Positions 55,037-62,340 of a DNA stretch of 64,000 nt are shown one piece after another. The stretch is from an uncultured Bacteroides sp. (GTDB taxonomy: Bacteria > Bacteroidota > Bacteroidia > Bacteroidales > Bacteroidaceae). Location: the NCBI GenBank assembly GCA_944322285.1, contig CALUOR010000010.1, forward strand, positions 1 through 64,000, read 5' to 3'. The notes below the pieces were generated by a model. It searched no databases and had not been told where the DNA came from. It worked only from the letters and a program-made list of their open reading frames with translations. The translations under genes were made by a program, and so were the position numbers. The stretch's first letter is position 1. Every line of letters begins with the position of its first letter.

Positions 55037-55044
55037 CAAAATTA
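55037..55044 (-). promoter_or_regulatory. Possible promoter for the template RNA
   Basis: TAATTTTG on the minus strand fits TAnnTTTG. A TTTG at 55073-55070 is 25 bp upstream, longer than usual. Transcription from here would enter the template repeat after about 65 bases. Confidence 0.35.
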
Positions 55045-55075
55045 AGCGCGGGCGCAACCGGTCGTTCGGCAAAAT

Positions 55076-55132
55076 GTATGTTTTATAACATACGACCCTC
55101 AAAAATTAAAAATTTCGACCGGCTTACGCCGG
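55076..55132. other. Hairpins between the variable gene and the template repeat
   Basis: A 7-bp stem with 4-nt loop (55076-55093) and a CCGGC-TTAC-GCCGG hairpin (55119-55132) lie between the variable gene and the template RNA. The second could end the fibre transcript or help structure the template RNA. Confidence 0.5.
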
Positions 55133-55139
55133 AATTGTA

Positions 55140-57248
55140 TCAAAGCACTTGCAGTGCTTTGAACGCGCTGACGCTTTGCGCTTTTTCGATCACGCCCCTG
55201 AAAGCGAGACGCGAACCGTAGTACGAATACGTGCTCGACGCATCGTGATACGCACTCGCAGACGCCACGCCGCCATACGTAGACGAGTCGCTATAGGAGC
55301 GCGCCAAAACAAGGGGACCGCCCGAAGTTTGCCAATAATAGTCGGAATAGTGCGTGGTTTCACTACCGCCTACTTGGGTCGGAACCATGTCGAAAAACGG
55401 ACCATTTTCGGCGGCGACATGGGTTATCCAACCATCTTCTGTGCCGGCGTTTACTTGGCGAGTGCCACCCTCCGGGTCGGTAATCGTCCAGACGCGGTTA
55501 TTGATTTCAACGCCTTTCACCCATTCGTAGATACCTCCAAATACACCTTCCAAACCCAAGCCGCAAGCGTACTTGCTGGTTTCATTTTGCGTGTCTGCAT
55601 TTCCAGTAGAATTACTGGTTCCGGTCGTGGTAGCAGATGAACCACTAACTGCACCGCCTGCACCCAACACAGCCTGCAAATTACGGTTGCCATACTTGGC
55701 ATACAGCATGAAGGCAATCACACAGTGCTGCTGGAAGTCAATGCGCTGGTAGCCTTGACCACGCGCGGAGGCATAGCCGTCAAAATCATTGGATGACTTG
55801 CTGACAGTCGGATGCACCCCGCTTCGGCTGTAAAGTTTGTTCCCCGTCATATAGGCTTTATAAGCACCGACCAGCGAGCGGGGTACATGTTTGAACGTGC
55901 CGTCCACGTTGTATTCGGCGAAGCGGTAGCGGAACTTGTTGCTGTCCACGGATTCCCATTTGTAGTAGAACTCCGGGAAGTCCACCATGACGTCGCCCTC
56001 GGTGCCATCCAACTTGGCGGTGGTACCATCCTCGTACTGGTTGCTGTTGTCGTTCTTTAGGTAAGCGATGGTCACTTTTCCTTCGGCGGTTTTCTTGCAT
56101 AGGCAGCGGCGGAACTTCGACAGGATGGTAGCAATGACACCGCTGTTAATGTCGCCGGTGATGTTTTCCGGGTCGCTCTTGGATTTGTCGAACACTATCG
56201 ATGCATCAACAATCTTTTCGTATTCGAAGGACACACTGCGGCTGGCTGAATTGGCAGTAAATGATTGGTCGGCTGGCTTCAGGTAACCTGCAAAGGCATC
56301 CACAGACACCGTGTATCCGGTGCCGGACGGCACCTTGATGATGACTTGTGTGCCCGTCCCGCTGCCAATGGTTGCGCCGCCGCTGGTTTTCTTGACGGTC
56401 ACGGTGCGGCCGGAGCAGTCCGCATCATCGTCGGTGCTCACGTTGACAGTCACTTTCTCGCAGGAATACACCAGATTGATTTCGCGCTCGTTACCCCCGA
56501 CAGCCGTGTAGGTCTGCGCTTCGGGCGAGGAATACCCGTCTGCGGCTTCGGGGGTCACCACGTATTCCACAGACATAGGCAGCTTCACTTCCAAAGCTTC
56601 GCCGTTCCACACCAGTTCCTGCGACTGGTCGGCATAACTGACGGTTACTTTCTTACCAATCAGATCCGTGTCACCCACGCCCTGGTTGCTGGACAGGGTG
56701 ATAATAGCCTTCTCCTGGAAGGCGGAGGCACCGCCGCTTCCGGCCACGCGCCAGTCGGCCTTGTTTTCTTCAGTAATGTCATAGAGCTGGTAGAATACCC
56801 AGTCGGCTTCGTCCTCCTCGTAGACGCGGCACTGTTGGCCGATGGCAAACGGACGGAGCTCTTCGCTATCCTCCGGGGTATAAGTCAGCGTGTCCTCGGT
56901 CGGGGTCGCTTCCAAGGTCGGGGTCTCGGCATACTTCCCGGACAAGGAACTGGCAATGCCGGTCACTTGCTCCACCACGTCCTCCAACGTGCCGAGGGTG
57001 GCATAAAATTCTTCTTCCGTCCCTTCATAACCGCCCATTTGCGCGGCTTGCCAGGCGGACAGCCCGTAAGCGGGCAGGTCATCGTAACAGTGCTGCCCGT
57101 CGGACAGTTTGGTGATGATTTTCCCGTCCGTCCTGCGCTCGAACAGCCAGACGTTTTCCGGGATGACGGTCTTGTCGGCGGCCCATTGCGCCGTACTCTT
57201 CACGATTTGTTGGTACACGTATGCACCGGTTGTCGATGTCTCGCTCAT
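55140..57248 (-). CDS. Phage tail-fibre protein with retroelement-diversified C-terminus
   Basis: This 702-residue protein carries the variable repeat at residues 645-681. The N-terminus (about 1-120) should bind the baseplate or neighbouring fibre protein. Two Ig-like beta-domains follow (about 190-350). The C-terminal region (about 400-702) has the glycine- and tryptophan-rich layout of the C-type-lectin fold of DGR targets, with YEWVKGVEI and PLVLARSY before the variable part. It should be the receptor-binding tip; variation changes host range. A 9-bp hairpin lies at the gene end (55141-55161). Confidence 0.9.
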   Translation of the reverse strand: MSETSTTGAYVYQQIVKSTAQWAADKTVIPENVWLFERRTDGKIITKLSDGQHCYDDLPAYGLSAWQAAQMGGYEGTEEEFYATLGTLEDVVEQVTGIASSLSGKYAETPTLEATPTEDTLTYTPEDSEELRPFAIGQQCRVYEEDEADWVFYQLYDITEENKADWRVAGSGGASAFQEKAIITLSSNQGVGDTDLIGKKVTVSYADQSQELVWNGEALEVKLPMSVEYVVTPEAADGYSSPEAQTYTAVGGNEREINLVYSCEKVTVNVSTDDDADCSGRTVTVKKTSGGATIGSGTGTQVIIKVPSGTGYTVSVDAFAGYLKPADQSFTANSASRSVSFEYEKIVDASIVFDKSKSDPENITGDINSGVIATILSKFRRCLCKKTAEGKVTIAYLKNDNSNQYEDGTTAKLDGTEGDVMVDFPEFYYKWESVDSNKFRYRFAEYNVDGTFKHVPRSLVGAYKAYMTGNKLYSRSGVHPTVSKSSNDFDGYASARGQGYQRIDFQQHCVIAFMLYAKYGNRNLQAVLGAGGAVSGSSATTTGTSNSTGNADTQNETSKYACGLGLEGVFGGIYEWVKGVEINNRVWTITDPEGGTRQVNAGTEDGWITHVAAENGPFFDMVPTQVGGSETTHYSDYYWQTSGGPLVLARSYSDSSTYGGVASASAYHDASSTYSYYGSRLAFRGVIEKAQSVSAFKALQVL
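55141..55161. promoter_or_regulatory. Hairpin at the end of the variable gene, candidate DGR target-recognition element
   Basis: Perfect 9-bp arms CAAAGCACT and AGTGCTTTG with a 3-nt loop overlap the last codons, about 45 bp beyond the variable repeat. DGRs of other phages need a hairpin/cruciform just downstream of the variable repeat for efficient target recognition. Confidence 0.6.
55206..55315 (-). repeat. Variable repeat of the diversity-generating retroelement
   Basis: This is the target copy of the template repeat and codes for residues 645-681 of the fibre. Template Asn codons have become Ser, Tyr or His and one Tyr has become Ser. Beyond the 3' end the copies share only part of the sequence (TTCAG in both), which fits distinct IMH and IMH* boundaries. 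Confidence 0.93.
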
Positions 57249-58027
57249 TGTAAATATCCCTCCTTAATTATGATGGTTGCTTTTGAAAAATCGGTTTGCC
57301 CGGTCAGGTAGACCGCACCGCCATAGTTTCCGCCGCCCCCTGACCCTTCGCCGGTACGCTTCCACACGGCCGCGCCTTCCGTGTTGTCGTGGCACTTCCA
57401 GAAGGTCTTGTTGCCGTATTCGTCCACTGTCCACACCTCCACGCCGATGCCGTAGCCGCCATCGTCCACGGTGGGGATATGGTCCAGGTAGGACGGCATC
57501 TTCTCTTCCAGTGCGGTGATGCGCTTGCCGGCCTCCGTATCCGCTTTTTGAAGCAGGGTAATGGCGTCGTTCAGGCTTTTGTCGGTATTCTTCAGTTCGC
57601 TCAGTTTCTTCAGGATGTCCGCCAGCCAGGTGGCTTGCAGTTTGTCGAAGAAAGTTTCCGCCCCGTCCTCGGTGATTTCGATGTAGCCGCCGGATTCGGG
57701 CTGCGCCTGTACGGCCTTGGCATAGGATTTGACGGCGATGTCGCGCACCACGTCATCGGCATATTCGCGCTGGAAATGCTCTTCGGCTTTGACCAGGTAG
57801 ACGGGAAAGACTTCCACTGTCTTGATGGCGGCCAGGGGAAGCACCATGCCGTCGATGCTGACCAGCCCGGCGGAGATGCCGTCGTCCGTCACTTGGCAGC
57901 CGCAGATGATACAGTCGCCGTATTGGGAAAAGAATTTGTCCGCCACGCTGAGACCTTCGCTCTGCAGTTCCAGCAGGTCGTTGCCGGACCATTTGCGGAC
58001 ACCGGGGTATTGCACATGTCTTTTCAT
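57245..58027 (-). CDS. Phage tail-fibre/baseplate-attached protein
   Basis: This 260-residue protein overlaps the variable fibre gene by four bases. The N-terminal domain (about 1-115) is globular, a helical stretch (about 125-170, LADILKKLSELKNTDKSLND) looks like a coiled coil, and the C-terminus is glycine-rich (GEGSGGGGNYGGA). Position between baseplate and fibre genes suggests a short fibre or connector. I do not recognise the family with confidence. Confidence 0.55.
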   Translation of the reverse strand: MKRHVQYPGVRKWSGNDLLELQSEGLSVADKFFSQYGDCIICGCQVTDDGISAGLVSIDGMVLPLAAIKTVEVFPVYLVKAEEHFQREYADDVVRDIAVKSYAKAVQAQPESGGYIEITEDGAETFFDKLQATWLADILKKLSELKNTDKSLNDAITLLQKADTEAGKRITALEEKMPSYLDHIPTVDDGGYGIGVEVWTVDEYGNKTFWKCHDNTEGAAVWKRTGEGSGGGGNYGGAVYLTGQTDFSKATIIIKEGYLQ

Positions 58028-58482
58028 TGTTTCGTCACTATTTTATAAGTTCGGTCTGCAATCTTGTATCGTTCTATCTCGGCACGCACCAGGTTCAGGT
58101 CCACACCTTGCGGCACGTAGACAATGAAGTCCACGTCGTCGAAGCTGTGCCCGCCCTCGCCTTCCAGCGCGATTTCCGGCATGGGATCGTCGAACAGCAC
58201 CCAGTGTGCCGGCTCGCTGTTCAGCCCGATGTCCAGGAACTGGTCATCGTAGCTCTTGATGAGGATGCCGCCACCGAAGGTCTTGTTTAGGTGGCCTTGC
58301 AGGGACTTGTGTTGACTGGTGACGTGCACCTTGTAGCGGTAGTAGTCGCGCCACGCAGCGAAGGACGTCCACAGTCCATCCAAGTCCACCAACGCCTGGA
58401 GCCAGGCCAGGCGGACGGGTTGGCGGCGGTGTGGAGCGACATACTGCCGGATGAGTTCTTTGAAATCCAAGATAATGTTCAT
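58024..58482 (-). CDS. Phage baseplate-associated protein (gp48-like position)
   Basis: This 152-residue protein overlaps the next gene by four bases. It occupies the place of Mu gp48, after the J-like baseplate protein. I see phrases such as FKELIRQYVAPHRR and DDVDFIVYVPQGVDLNLV but no motif of known function. Role in tail assembly is inferred from position. Confidence 0.5.
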   Translation of the reverse strand: MNIILDFKELIRQYVAPHRRQPVRLAWLQALVDLDGLWTSFAAWRDYYRYKVHVTSQHKSLQGHLNKTFGGGILIKSYDDQFLDIGLNSEPAHWVLFDDPMPEIALEGEGGHSFDDVDFIVYVPQGVDLNLVRAEIERYKIADRTYKIVTKQ

Positions 58483-58485
58483 GGC

Positions 58486-59286
58486 TTATATGTCGTTAAT
58501 GGAGACCATCTCCAGTTCACTGTCCTCGGTGTAGTTGAAGTATCCGGCATGGAGGGTGGCCATCGTGTCGATGGCGATGAAGTCATCATCCTCCGTGCCT
58601 TTCCGCGAGAGGGACACCAGCTTAGCGGTGACCACGCCCGAAACGGCCGTGACCGCTTCCAGCAACTTGTGCGAGTAAATGACACCGCCGAACTTCTGCG
58701 AGGTCTTGAATGCCTCCAGCGAGGTCAGCACGGCTTCCTGCACCGTGGCCACGGGATTGGCGGGGTTGTAGTAGACCTTGATGTCATACTTCACCAGGTC
58801 GGCGTCGGTCGAAATGACCTGCGACTTGGTGCCCGCGAACTTGATGGCGTCCACGTAGTTCTTGAAGTTGAGTAGCTGGTTGCTGGTCAGCGGGACAATC
58901 TGCCCATCCTCGTCCTGCGTGGCGACGCGGAAGAAGATGGTGTTGTCCTCCGCCACGTTCACCGAGGCAATCTTCACCACGCGGGCGGCTTCATCGTCCC
59001 GCTCGTATTCCAGCAGGCCGGTGGTCTCGTTGAACACCAGTTCGTGCCCCATCTGGAATTCGTAGCACTTGTCGTTGTACCAGGTGACGGTGCCCGCCAC
59101 CTCCTTTTCCGCGTCCGCGTCCATCTCCGCCTTAAACGTGTCCAGCACGATTTCAAAGAGGTAGATGCAATAGGCCACGGCGTGCACCCACAACCGCCAC
59201 TCTGCGGCGGCCGATGTGGAGAGGGAGAATGTGGTCTGCAGCCTCTCCGTGATGCCGGTTTCTATCTGCTGTATTGTTCTTGCCAT
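58486..59286 (-). CDS. Baseplate J/gp47-like protein
   Basis: This 266-residue protein matches the general pattern of baseplate J proteins: helical N-terminus, a middle beta domain and a C-terminal domain with DLVKYDIKVYYNP and AFKTSQKFGGVIYSHKL. It forms wedge parts of the baseplate. Its start overlaps the end of the LysM-like gene by 25 bases. Confidence 0.7.
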   Translation of the reverse strand: MARTIQQIETGITERLQTTFSLSTSAAAEWRLWVHAVAYCIYLFEIVLDTFKAEMDADAEKEVAGTVTWYNDKCYEFQMGHELVFNETTGLLEYERDDEAARVVKIASVNVAEDNTIFFRVATQDEDGQIVPLTSNQLLNFKNYVDAIKFAGTKSQVISTDADLVKYDIKVYYNPANPVATVQEAVLTSLEAFKTSQKFGGVIYSHKLLEAVTAVSGVVTAKLVSLSRKGTEDDDFIAIDTMATLHAGYFNYTEDSELEMVSINDI

Positions 59287-59564
59287 TTCGCTTCCATATA
59301 AGTGGTTATGTCTGTTTCTATCTTCTTCACCACGGTCTTCTTCATCAAGCGGCTTTCATCGTCAATCCGGACGGCCAGCCCGACTTTCAGCTTGATGTCC
59401 GGGTAGAAGGGTCCCAGTTCGCGCCCGGCGGCCACCACGGCGGACGGCTCGTTGCAGAGGCCGGGATTACCCGCCACGATTTCGCCGATGGCTTCTGCGG
59501 TGCCGTAGTATTGCAGGGCGATGTCCAGCAGGAGTTGTTCGTCCTTGACTTCAATCGTTTTCAT
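59262..59564 (-). CDS. Small LysM-like phage tail protein
   Basis: This 100-residue protein has a LysM-like segment (LLLDIALQYYGTAEAIGEIV, about 11-30, then AGNPGL). Such proteins (tail protein X type) sit at the tail spike or hub. It overlaps genes on both sides, as in a compact tail operon. Confidence 0.55.
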   Translation of the reverse strand: MKTIEVKDEQLLLDIALQYYGTAEAIGEIVAGNPGLCNEPSAVVAAGRELGPFYPDIKLKVGLAVRIDDESRLMKKTVVKKIETDITTYMEAKWQEQYSR

Positions 59565-59850
59565 AGCTTGCCTCCACGTCCAGGTCGTTGGTCTGTTGGT
59601 TGAACGCCACCCGCTTCACCTTCATGCCGTCAGTGGTGAACTCTTTGCGGGTGGCGCGCAGCAGGGCTTCGGGGTCGTTATCCTGCAGGTAGTCCACCGC
59701 GCCGACGCCCGCTTCCGGTTTCTGGCGGATGTGCCCCTTGCCGGAGAGGAGCAGGTCGCGCTGGTGCTGGTAGGTGCTTTCCGTCACGAGCAGGTCGCCC
59801 GTTGCCAGGTCCAGGTCGCCGTTGGCTTGCTGTTGGTAGTCCTTCATCAT
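59551..59850 (-). CDS. Mu gp46/gp25-like baseplate wedge protein
   Basis: This 99-residue protein begins with DLATGDLLVTESTYQHQRDL, the pattern of gp46-type baseplate proteins (dlat.dG....G....qdi...l...kGe.........G). It contributes to the baseplate wedge. Confidence 0.6.
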   Translation of the reverse strand: MMKDYQQQANGDLDLATGDLLVTESTYQHQRDLLLSGKGHIRQKPEAGVGAVDYLQDNDPEALLRATRKEFTTDGMKVKRVAFNQQTNDLDVEASYEND

Positions 59851-59868
59851 TGCCTCTTTCCTTTGTTG

Positions 59869-60090
59869 TTAAGATATGGTATAGTTGAATGTGCCGGTCA
59901 CTGCCCCCATGGGCGAGGTCAGTCCGGCACTGTAGGTGATCTGCATACTCTTGATGGCGTTGATGACCGCGTCCGCAATCTTGTCCGCCACCTTGTCCAC
60001 GGCTCCCTCGCGGTCGTCGTCCTGTTGGTCGATGACCTGCATAAAGGCTGCCTTCACTTCGTCCTTGATGGTTGCTTTTACTAACGGCAT
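59869..60090 (-). CDS. Small phage protein of unknown function
   Basis: This 73-residue protein lies between the spike gene and the gp46-like gene. A charged helical N-terminus (AAFMQVIDQQDDDREGAVDK) is followed by a short beta segment. It starts 4 bp after the spike gene. I do not recognise it. Confidence 0.45.
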   Translation of the reverse strand: MPLVKATIKDEVKAAFMQVIDQQDDDREGAVDKVADKIADAVINAIKSMQITYSAGLTSPMGAVTGTFNYTIS

Positions 60091-60094
60091 AATC

Positions 60095-60742
60095 CTATCC
60101 CTCCATATAGTTTGGTAAATCTGCTTTGATTTGCTGGAATGTCGCCATATTGATGGGCACGCCGGACGGCCCGACAGCGGTCGGCACGGTCAGGGCGCAG
60201 ATACCGTCCAGCATTTGTTCCAATGTTTTCTTCAGCCCGGAACCGCCACGGGTGATGGTCACGCCGGAGGTTGAAGCCTTGACGGTGGTGCTGCCCGCCG
60301 TGACGGTCAGCGCGTCCGCCTCGTGCAGGACTTTCACATCGCTGTTCGTGACTTCCAGCTTTTCCGCATCCACGTGAACGGTGATATTCTCGCCCTTCTT
60401 CGCGTCGAGCTTGTCCGTGTCGATGACCACCTCCCAGTCGTTGTCGGTGAAATACACCTTGTCGATTTCGGTGAACATGCACACGAACAGTTCGTTGCTC
60501 TTCCCGATGCGGCACGCCAGGACGGTGCTCTGCAGTTTCGGGATGAATGCAAAACCTTGCAGTTCCGCGTTGACCAGCCCCCGGAGGCGCACGTCGTAGT
60601 AGTCCACTTGATCGTCTCGCCGGACGGTGCAGGTGAATTCCTCTTCGTTGACCTCGGTGACCACGGCCGGGAACACCGTGTCCCCGTCGCCGCCGATGCA
60701 GCCGCGCAGCTTGCGCCGCAATTCTTCCATTTCCTTGCTCAT
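60095..60742 (-). CDS. Baseplate spike/assembly protein (gpV/gp45-like)
   Basis: This 215-residue protein has an OB-like N-terminal domain (about 20-95, FPAVVTEVNEEEFTCTVRRD) and a C-terminal run of short alternating beta-strands (about 110-165, VTNSDVKVLHEADALTVTAG) as in tail-spike beta-helices. It should form the membrane-piercing tip. The next gene overlaps its start by four bases. Confidence 0.7.
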   Translation of the reverse strand: MSKEMEELRRKLRGCIGGDGDTVFPAVVTEVNEEEFTCTVRRDDQVDYYDVRLRGLVNAELQGFAFIPKLQSTVLACRIGKSNELFVCMFTEIDKVYFTDNDWEVVIDTDKLDAKKGENITVHVDAEKLEVTNSDVKVLHEADALTVTAGSTTVKASTSGVTITRGGSGLKKTLEQMLDGICALTVPTAVGPSGVPINMATFQQIKADLPNYMEG

Positions 60743-61707
60743 GCCTTGATGCCTATTTCCACGGTGCGGCGGCCGCCCCCGGTGCCGAATGTCGTCTCCA
60801 CCGATTCGATGAAGTAGTCGCCGCTCCGCTCGTTATACACTTTATCCTCGATGCCGGCCACCATACCCGGCAGGGCATAGGGCAGCAGGAAGGTCGTTAT
60901 CTTGCCCCGGTAGCCGTCAAAGCTGTAGCGTTTCAGTTCCTCCTGCGCCAGGGTTTTCAGTTCGGCCGCGTCCTTCACGTCGTAGTAATAGAGGGTGCGC
61001 ACCTCGCCACCGTCCTCGCCCAGTTCGCCTTCCACCTTTGTGCCGTCCTTGTAGTAGCACACGGCTTTCACCTTCAGCTTCACGTCAGCGGCCAGTTGGT
61101 ATTTCAATTCGTCGTCGCTGATGACATTCTCGCGCAGGACGTATTTCACCGTCTCGCCCTTCACGTCGTTGGCCTTGCCCGCATTCAGCTTGCCGTCGAT
61201 GCCGAACCACGCCACCAGCCCGTATTCCTTCTTCAGATAGCCCAGCACCCAACTTCCCGGCTTGTTGTTCACCACGAAGTTCTTCAGCGTCAGGTCTGCT
61301 ACTTCACCCAGTTCGATGCCCGTTAGAATGGTGCTCAAACAGGATTTGAGCGTCGTTTCCTTCTGGCTGAACACGCAGTTCAGAAAACGGAGCCGATAGT
61401 ATTCATCCTCGCATTCAATCTCCAGCGGCACCTTGTAGTTCAGCCGTTTCACATAGCCGGTGAACTCAGTGTTCAAGGTGCCGTTGTAGCCCAGCTTGAT
61501 TTCCACCGGGTCTCCCACCTTGACGGCCTGGGCGGTCTCGATATGCGTGGGCGGCTCGCCGGCATGTTTCAGCACGGCGGTAACGGGCACCTGGATGACG
61601 GCAGTCGCTGCCAGGTCATAGATGCTACGGGTGATCTTCACGTCATGCACGGACTTGAAGGACACTGAACCGATTTTTATGTCACAACACAGGGCAAACA
61701 TCGTCAT
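60739..61707 (-). CDS. Baseplate hub protein (gpD/gp44-like)
   Basis: This 322-residue protein fits the hub family of contractile tails: KVGDPVEIKLGYNG and a FTGYVKRLNYKVPLEIECED region (about 69-100), then a domain with GMVAGIEDKVYNERSGDYFI near the end. It links the tail tube to the spike. It overlaps its neighbours by four bases on both sides. Confidence 0.75.
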   Translation of the reverse strand: MTMFALCCDIKIGSVSFKSVHDVKITRSIYDLAATAVIQVPVTAVLKHAGEPPTHIETAQAVKVGDPVEIKLGYNGTLNTEFTGYVKRLNYKVPLEIECEDEYYRLRFLNCVFSQKETTLKSCLSTILTGIELGEVADLTLKNFVVNNKPGSWVLGYLKKEYGLVAWFGIDGKLNAGKANDVKGETVKYVLRENVISDDELKYQLAADVKLKVKAVCYYKDGTKVEGELGEDGGEVRTLYYYDVKDAAELKTLAQEELKRYSFDGYRGKITTFLLPYALPGMVAGIEDKVYNERSGDYFIESVETTFGTGGGRRTVEIGIKA

Positions 61708-62339
61708 TCCTCCAATATAAGTTCAAAACTCCGGTCGGTGACCAGTTCCATGGTAAATGCCTGGGCGGTCTCGCAGCCCCGCATCTCGGCGAAGTCGATG
61801 CTCTTGATGACCACCTTGTCCTCCTCGTCCAGGAAGATGTCGGTCAGGGCACATTTCAAGGTCACCGATTCGTTGATGTCATACAGTTCCTTCAGCGCGT
61901 TGATCTGCTGGTCGGGGAAGTCCACATCCAGACAGACGCCCGCGATGTTGATTTCATAGTCGTCCACCGATATAAGCTCTTTTACTGTCCCCTTGCGGCC
62001 GACCATCGGGGTCTCGACGATGGTTTTCTTTCCCCGGATGGAAATCACGGTGTTGGGCAGTTCCACCCCGCCCAGTTCCACCGGCATGAAATACCAGCGG
62101 CCTTGCGCGTCCCGTTTGCGGAGCGTGGAACCGAAGTCGGAACTGGTCTTTTCCGAAGCCGGTTCGCCGGAGTAGGCATAATCGTCCGCTCCGTATTTGC
62201 CCGGCACACGGGACAGGAAGCCGCCCGGATAGGGCACGCCCTTGTAGCCGATGAAGTTCAGCAGCAGTTCGCCTAAGTTGAACGTGCTGATGCGTTTGGC
62301 GGTCTGCCCGATTTCTTTCAATGTGTATTTCGATGCCAT
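61704..62339 (-). CDS. Phage tail/baseplate protein (DUF6046-like, gp43 position)
   Basis: This 211-residue protein stands between the tape measure and the hub, the place of Mu gp43. The phrases GGVELPNTVISIRGKKTIVE and VGRKGTVKELISVDDYEINI are typical of a Bacteroides phage family, and the rest is beta-rich. Role in joining tube and baseplate is inferred from position. Confidence 0.6.
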   Translation of the reverse strand: MASKYTLKEIGQTAKRISTFNLGELLLNFIGYKGVPYPGGFLSRVPGKYGADDYAYSGEPASEKTSSDFGSTLRKRDAQGRWYFMPVELGGVELPNTVISIRGKKTIVETPMVGRKGTVKELISVDDYEINIAGVCLDVDFPDQQINALKELYDINESVTLKCALTDIFLDEEDKVVIKSIDFAEMRGCETAQAFTMELVTDRSFELILEE

Positions 62340-62340
62340 G

